From assembly GCA_947306605.1 (NCBI GenBank), contig CAMZHB010000058.1, positions 1 through 8,343 of the forward strand: 8,343 nucleotides of DNA. The letters are read 5' to 3'. Below the pieces are notes generated by a model. It was not told the origin of the DNA. It was given only the letters and a program-made list of their open reading frames with translations, and ran no database searches. The position numbers were made by a program, and so were the translations under genes. This document shows, piece after piece, positions 5,824 to 8,343 of the stretch (within the stretch, counting starts at the first letter, position 1; every line of letters begins with the position of its first letter). The stretch comes from an uncultured Prevotellaceae bacterium (GTDB taxonomy: Bacteria; Bacteroidota; Bacteroidia; Bacteroidales; Bacteroidaceae).

Positions 5824-5897
5824 TGTGGCGCTCCCTAAACGTCGAAGAGTTAATCAAAATAATAGAACTAATAATTAAAAATTCAATTCAAGTTAAA

Positions 5898-6737
5898 ATG
5901 GAAACAAATCAGAAAACTGTGAACACAAGTAAGAAAGCTCCTGCCTCCAAGAAGGCTTACGAGTTCAAAGGAATCAGAATGGCATGGCTTGTAATAGTCA
6001 TCAGCTATGTAGTGGCTATGGTCGTCTTCCATGGCGTGTTTGGTGCCGGTTCCCACTTTACGGGCGGTGACAACAACAATAACCCGATCGACCTCATGGG
6101 TTCTATCTACAAGGGCGGATTCATCGTGCCCATCATCTGGACATTGTTCCTGACGGTAGCCGTATTGGCCATCGAACGTCTGATTGCTCTGAAGACAGCT
6201 TCCGGTAAGGGAAGCCTCGTGAAGTTTGTAGAAGGCACGCGCAAGGCTCTTGAAAACAAGGACCTCGACGGCGTGAAGAAATTGTGCGACAAGCAGGGCG
6301 GCGTAGTTGCCAACGTAGTAGGCGCAACCCTTTTGAAGTACAAGGAAGTGGAAGCTGACGACAAACTGACCAAAGAACAGAAAGTGCTTGGCATACAAAA
6401 GGCCCTCGACGAAGCCACTGCCCTCGAAATGCCTTCGTTGCAGCAGAACCTTCCAGTGATTGCCACCATCGTTACGTTGGGTGTGCTCACCGGTCTTCTC
6501 GGTACGGTGCTCGGTATGATCAAGTCGTTCTCGGCTCTGTCCGCCGGTGGCGGCGCTGACTCCGCAGAACTTTCCCGTGGTATCTCTGAAGCCCTTGTTA
6601 ACACGGCTTCCGGTATTGCAACGTCTGCTCTTGCAGTTATTGCTTACAACTACTTTACAGCCCGCATTGACAAACTGACCTACACACTCGACGAAGTAGG
6701 CTTCACACTTGTACAAAACTACTCCGCTACTCACTAA
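5898..6737 (+). CDS. exbB: MotA/TolQ/ExbB proton channel family protein
   Basis: This is the inner-membrane proton channel subunit that, with ExbD, converts proton-motive force into TonB movement. The 279-residue protein begins with a hydrophilic Lys/Thr-rich stretch (1-25) and a first membrane span (about 29-48). A Gly/Asn-rich periplasmic segment follows (GGDNNNNP, 56-63), then a second span (75-93) ending in AIERLIALK (91-99), typical of the family. A cytoplasmic helical domain (about 100-183) precedes two further spans (185-206 and 234-252). The MotA/ExbB core is TLGVLTGLLGTVLGMIKSF (193-211) and GISEALVNTASGIATSALAV (228-247), with the channel-lining polar threonines. The extra N-terminal span is what I expect in Bacteroidetes. 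ATG 5898 is chosen over 5820, since the extension is low-complexity leader. It is the first gene of the operon, with exbD starting 23 bases downstream. Confidence 0.95.
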   Translation: METNQKTVNTSKKAPASKKAYEFKGIRMAWLVIVISYVVAMVVFHGVFGAGSHFTGGDNNNNPIDLMGSIYKGGFIVPIIWTLFLTVAVLAIERLIALKTASGKGSLVKFVEGTRKALENKDLDGVKKLCDKQGGVVANVVGATLLKYKEVEADDKLTKEQKVLGIQKALDEATALEMPSLQQNLPVIATIVTLGVLTGLLGTVLGMIKSFSALSAGGGADSAELSRGISEALVNTASGIATSALAVIAYNYFTARIDKLTYTLDEVGFTLVQNYSATH

Positions 6738-6746
6738 TTCATGTAG

Positions 6747-6753
6747 AAAGGTA
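6747..6753 (+). promoter_or_regulatory. Ribosome-binding site of the first exbD (AAAGGTA)
   Basis: AAAGGTA lies exactly 7 bases before ATG 6761. The same heptamer at the same spacing precedes tonB (8025-8031). It is a weak Shine-Dalgarno match in a genome whose other starts here have none. Confidence 0.5.
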
Positions 6754-6760
6754 GATAAAC

Positions 6761-7381
6761 ATGGGACGATTTAAAATTAAAAAGAGCGATACATTCATAG
6801 ACATGACGCCTATGAGTGACGTTATGGTCCTGTTGCTTACCTTTTTCATGCTTACCTCAACCTTCATCAAACCCGAACCCGTACAAGTGAACACACCAGG
6901 TTCCGTATCGGAAATCGCAATTCCTGACAAGAACATCCTGACTGTTCTTATAGAAAAAGGAGGACGCATTTTCATGAGCATGGACCGCAAGGTGGACATG
7001 ATGGGAACGATGGACCTGATGAATGAAAAGTACAGTTTGGGACTCAACTCGAGTCAAGTGAGCAAATTCAGCGAACTCTCAGCCTTCAGTCTCCCCATTG
7101 GAACTCTCGCTGCCCTGTTGCAGAAAGAGGAGAAGGCAGAAATAGAAAAGCTGATGAGTGAAGCAGACAAAGGTATTCCTTGCGACAGTACCGACAATCA
7201 GTTTAAGGAATGGGTGAACGCGGCTTTCGAGGCCAATCCCGATTTCCGCATTGCCATCAAGGCAGACGCCGATGTTCCTTACAAAGATATCAAGCAGGTA
7301 ATGACGTCGCTGCAGGACATTCATAAGAACAGGTACAACCTGATTACGAACTTGAAGAAAGTAACCCCGATAGACGAATAG
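6761..7381 (+). CDS. exbD: ExbD/TolR family biopolymer transport protein (first copy)
   Basis: This ExbD-type protein has a short basic cytoplasmic N-terminus, one membrane span (about 19-36) and a periplasmic domain. Asp20 in IDMTPMSDVMVLLLTFFM (13-30) matches the essential protonatable aspartate (Asp25 of E. coli ExbD). The periplasmic domain starts with VNTPG (43-47) and ends with RIAIKADADVPYKDIKQVM (163-181) and RYNLIT (191-196), the usual ExbD fold ends. At 206 residues it is well above E. coli ExbD (141); the extra is an inserted Ser-rich then Lys/Glu-rich helical stretch (about 92-150). It lies between exbB and a second, different exbD, overlapping neither; its stop TAG is part of the next gene's ribosome-binding site. 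TolR is an alternative name, but the operon partner TonB favours ExbD. Confidence 0.93.
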   Translation: MGRFKIKKSDTFIDMTPMSDVMVLLLTFFMLTSTFIKPEPVQVNTPGSVSEIAIPDKNILTVLIEKGGRIFMSMDRKVDMMGTMDLMNEKYSLGLNSSQVSKFSELSAFSLPIGTLAALLQKEEKAEIEKLMSEADKGIPCDSTDNQFKEWVNAAFEANPDFRIAIKADADVPYKDIKQVMTSLQDIHKNRYNLITNLKKVTPIDE

Positions 7382-7385
7382 GAGG
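7380..7385 (+). promoter_or_regulatory. Strong Shine-Dalgarno AGGAGG of the second exbD
   Basis: AGGAGG is fully complementary to the canonical anti-Shine-Dalgarno core and sits 5 bases before ATG 7391. It overlaps the TAG stop of the upstream exbD (7379-7381), suggesting translational coupling. A perfect site is unusual in Bacteroidetes, whose genes generally lack it. Confidence 0.75.
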
Positions 7386-7390
7386 ATCAG

Positions 7391-8026
7391 ATGAAAACGA
7401 AACAGAAAAAGATGAATGTCCGCGTAGACTTCACGCCTATGGTGGATATGATGATGTTGCTGATCACCTTCTTCATGCTCTGTACTTCTTTGAGCAAGCC
7501 CAAGACGATGGAAATCAACATGCCGACGAACAAGGACGACATCAAGGAAGAGCAACAGAACAAGGTGAAGGCCTCTGAGGCTATCACGTTGATTTTCGAC
7601 AAGGACAACAAGATCTATTATTATAATGGTATCCCCGAAATGGGTTCTCTCAAGGAGACCAAGTACGATGAGAAGGGCGGTCTGCGCGATATGCTCCTCC
7701 AACGCAACTTGGCTGCCATCCAGAAGGTGAAAAAGCTGCGCCAGGAATTTGCAAAGCAGCAAGTAGCCGCCAATGCGCTGGCAGAAGAAAAGGCCAAGGC
7801 CGACCTGAACCGCAAGATTGAGGAAATCCGAGGCGAAAAGGGTGTGCCAAATGTGATTATCAAAGGTACAGACGAAGGTACGTACACCAATTTGATTGAC
7901 TGTCTCGACGAGATGCAGATTTGCGACATTGGCAAGTACGTTATCGTGCCCATCGATGACTTTGATAAGGATATGATTGAGTATTATAAGAAGAACGGCA
8001 GCAAGTCTTCGGACGACGCACAATAA
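7391..8026 (+). CDS. exbD: ExbD/TolR family biopolymer transport protein (second copy)
   Basis: This is the second ExbD-type subunit of the TonB motor, clearly homologous to but diverged from the first. The basic N-terminus (MKTKQKKMNVR) leads to DFTPMVDMMMLLITFFML (13-30), where Asp19 is the expected proton-carrying aspartate in the single membrane span. The periplasmic part begins MEINMPT (40-46), contains ITLIFDKDNKIYYYNG (65-80), then a long charged Ala/Lys/Glu/Gln-rich helix (about 102-149, likely coiled coil). It ends with an ExbD-like NVIIKGTDEGTYTNLIDCL (154-172) and KYVIVPID (182-189). The 211-residue length again exceeds the E. coli protein. It starts 9 bases after the first exbD stop, and tonB follows 12 bases after its own stop. 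The pair may form a mixed ExbD dimer in the ExbB pore or serve different transducers; which is not shown by sequence. Confidence 0.93.
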   Translation: MKTKQKKMNVRVDFTPMVDMMMLLITFFMLCTSLSKPKTMEINMPTNKDDIKEEQQNKVKASEAITLIFDKDNKIYYYNGIPEMGSLKETKYDEKGGLRDMLLQRNLAAIQKVKKLRQEFAKQQVAANALAEEKAKADLNRKIEEIRGEKGVPNVIIKGTDEGTYTNLIDCLDEMQICDIGKYVIVPIDDFDKDMIEYYKKNGSKSSDDAQ

Positions 8027-8031
8027 AGGTA
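8025..8031 (+). promoter_or_regulatory. Ribosome-binding site of tonB (AAAGGTA)
   Basis: AAAGGTA overlaps the TAA stop of the second exbD (8024-8026) and lies exactly 7 bases before ATG 8039. It matches the site before the first exbD in sequence and spacing. Confidence 0.5.
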
Positions 8032-8038
8032 TAGAAAT

Positions 8039-8343
8039 ATGGCAAAGATAGATTTATACGCAAAAGATTGGTGCGACTTAGTATTTGAAGGCAGAAACAA
8101 ATCATACGGCGCCTACCAGCTGCGTGCGAAGGCTGGCGACCGTACGACAAAGGCTCTGATAGCCGTGTTGATATTTGTGGCAGCTGCCGTGTTCCTCCCC
8201 ATGCTGATCAAGAGTGTGATTCCGAAGAAAGCCGACACTTCCGTGACGACGGTGACCAACCTGTCGAAACTGGAAGAGGCCAAGGTGAAGGACAAGCACA
8301 TCATCAAGAAGGTGGAACCCCAGAAGGTAGAGCCTCAGCGCAT
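8039..8343 (+). CDS. tonB: Energy transducer TonB (N-terminal 101 residues, cut by window edge)
   Basis: This is the N-terminal part of TonB, the inner-membrane protein that spans the periplasm and pulls on the TonB box of outer-membrane receptors (siderophore, cobalamin, SusC-type glycan importers). The cytoplasmic segment DLVFEGRNKSYGAYQLRA (13-30) is the hallmark of Bacteroidetes TonB. One membrane span follows (about 38-58, LIAVLIFVAAAVFLPML), then the start of a Lys/Glu/Pro-rich periplasmic linker with VEPQKVEPQ (92-100). The C-terminal receptor-binding domain lies beyond the window. It sits 12 bases after the second exbD in the same transcript. The start is fixed by homology and by the AAAGGTA site. 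Which receptors it serves cannot be told from here. Confidence 0.93.
   Translation, partial: MAKIDLYAKDWCDLVFEGRNKSYGAYQLRAKAGDRTTKALIAVLIFVAAAVFLPMLIKSVIPKKADTSVTTVTNLSKLEEAKVKDKHIIKKVEPQKVEPQR

Larger units (their letters stand above)
5498..5897. other. Divergent intergenic region between ilvE and exbB
   Basis: This 400-base stretch contains no convincing gene. It holds two candidate -7 boxes facing ilvE (5554-5561, 5595-5602), two facing exbB (5697-5704, 5779-5786), a GC-rich hairpin (5583-5595), TTTGCAAA-core palindromes (5549-5558, 5712-5721), a direct repeat (5745-5772) and a leader hairpin (5803-5823). The last 55 bases before exbB are strongly AT-rich, a common look for Bacteroidetes translation starts. 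Confidence 0.7.

Noticed and set aside
5820..5897. 26-residue N-terminal extension of ExbB
   Set aside because: The extension is low-complexity Ile/Lys from the AT-rich leader; METNQK at 5898 gives a normal family start.
5883..6734. 283-codon open frame antisense to exbB
   Set aside because: It mirrors exbB almost exactly, has a His/Val/Ser-rich composition with no recognisable domain, and exbB is certain. Strong codon bias keeps the antisense frame open.
7079..8023. 314-codon open frame antisense to both exbD genes
   Set aside because: Leu/Val/His-rich translation with no motif. The sense strand encodes two clear ExbD proteins with good ribosome-binding sites.
1..8343. CRISPR arrays, tRNA or rRNA genes, insertion sequences, phage or defence genes
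   Set aside because: No regularly spaced repeats, cloverleaf, rRNA sequence, transposase or other such signature was seen on either strand.

Overview
The window looks like chromosomal DNA from a member of the Bacteroidales, most plausibly Prevotella or a close relative. The grounds are the TonB N-terminus with FEGRNKSYGAYQLR, the ExbB-ExbD-ExbD-TonB order, protein variants typical of Bacteroidetes (TrmB with SDPQ, Mrp without the C-terminal CxxC), start codons mostly without Shine-Dalgarno sequences, and promoter -7 boxes of the TAnnTTTG type. The genus is inferred, not proven.

Layout. Bases 1-5497 hold six genes, all on the minus strand. Read in the direction of transcription they are ilvE (branched-chain aminotransferase), a DUF975-type membrane protein, trmB (tRNA m7G46 methyltransferase), mrp (Fe-S carrier P-loop ATPase), an omega-amidase/nitrilase-family hydrolase, and iorA (indolepyruvate ferredoxin oxidoreductase alpha subunit, cut by the left edge). 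The first four are tightly packed (gaps of 10-40 bases). A 243-base gap full of inverted repeats separates mrp from the amidase, and iorA follows 35 bases later. A 400-base divergent intergenic region (5498-5897) carries promoter-like elements for both directions. From 5898 to the right edge runs a plus-strand operon, exbB-exbD-exbD-tonB, with tonB cut by the window end.

How the genes work together. The plus-strand operon encodes the inner-membrane motor (ExbB with two different ExbD proteins) and the TonB transducer that power uptake through outer-membrane TonB-dependent receptors. On the minus strand, ilvE, the omega-amidase and iorA all act on 2-oxo acids or their amides (transamination, deamidation, ferredoxin-linked oxidative decarboxylation). 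That gives a loose amino-acid/2-oxo-acid theme, mixed with housekeeping genes (trmB, mrp).

I found no mobile element, CRISPR array, tRNA, rRNA or unfamiliar multi-gene system. The genes are ordinary for this phylum. The points worth a second look are non-coding: repeat-rich DNA between mrp and the amidase, the architecture of the ilvE/exbB divergent promoter region, and unusually good, regularly spaced ribosome-binding sites inside the exb/tonB operon.
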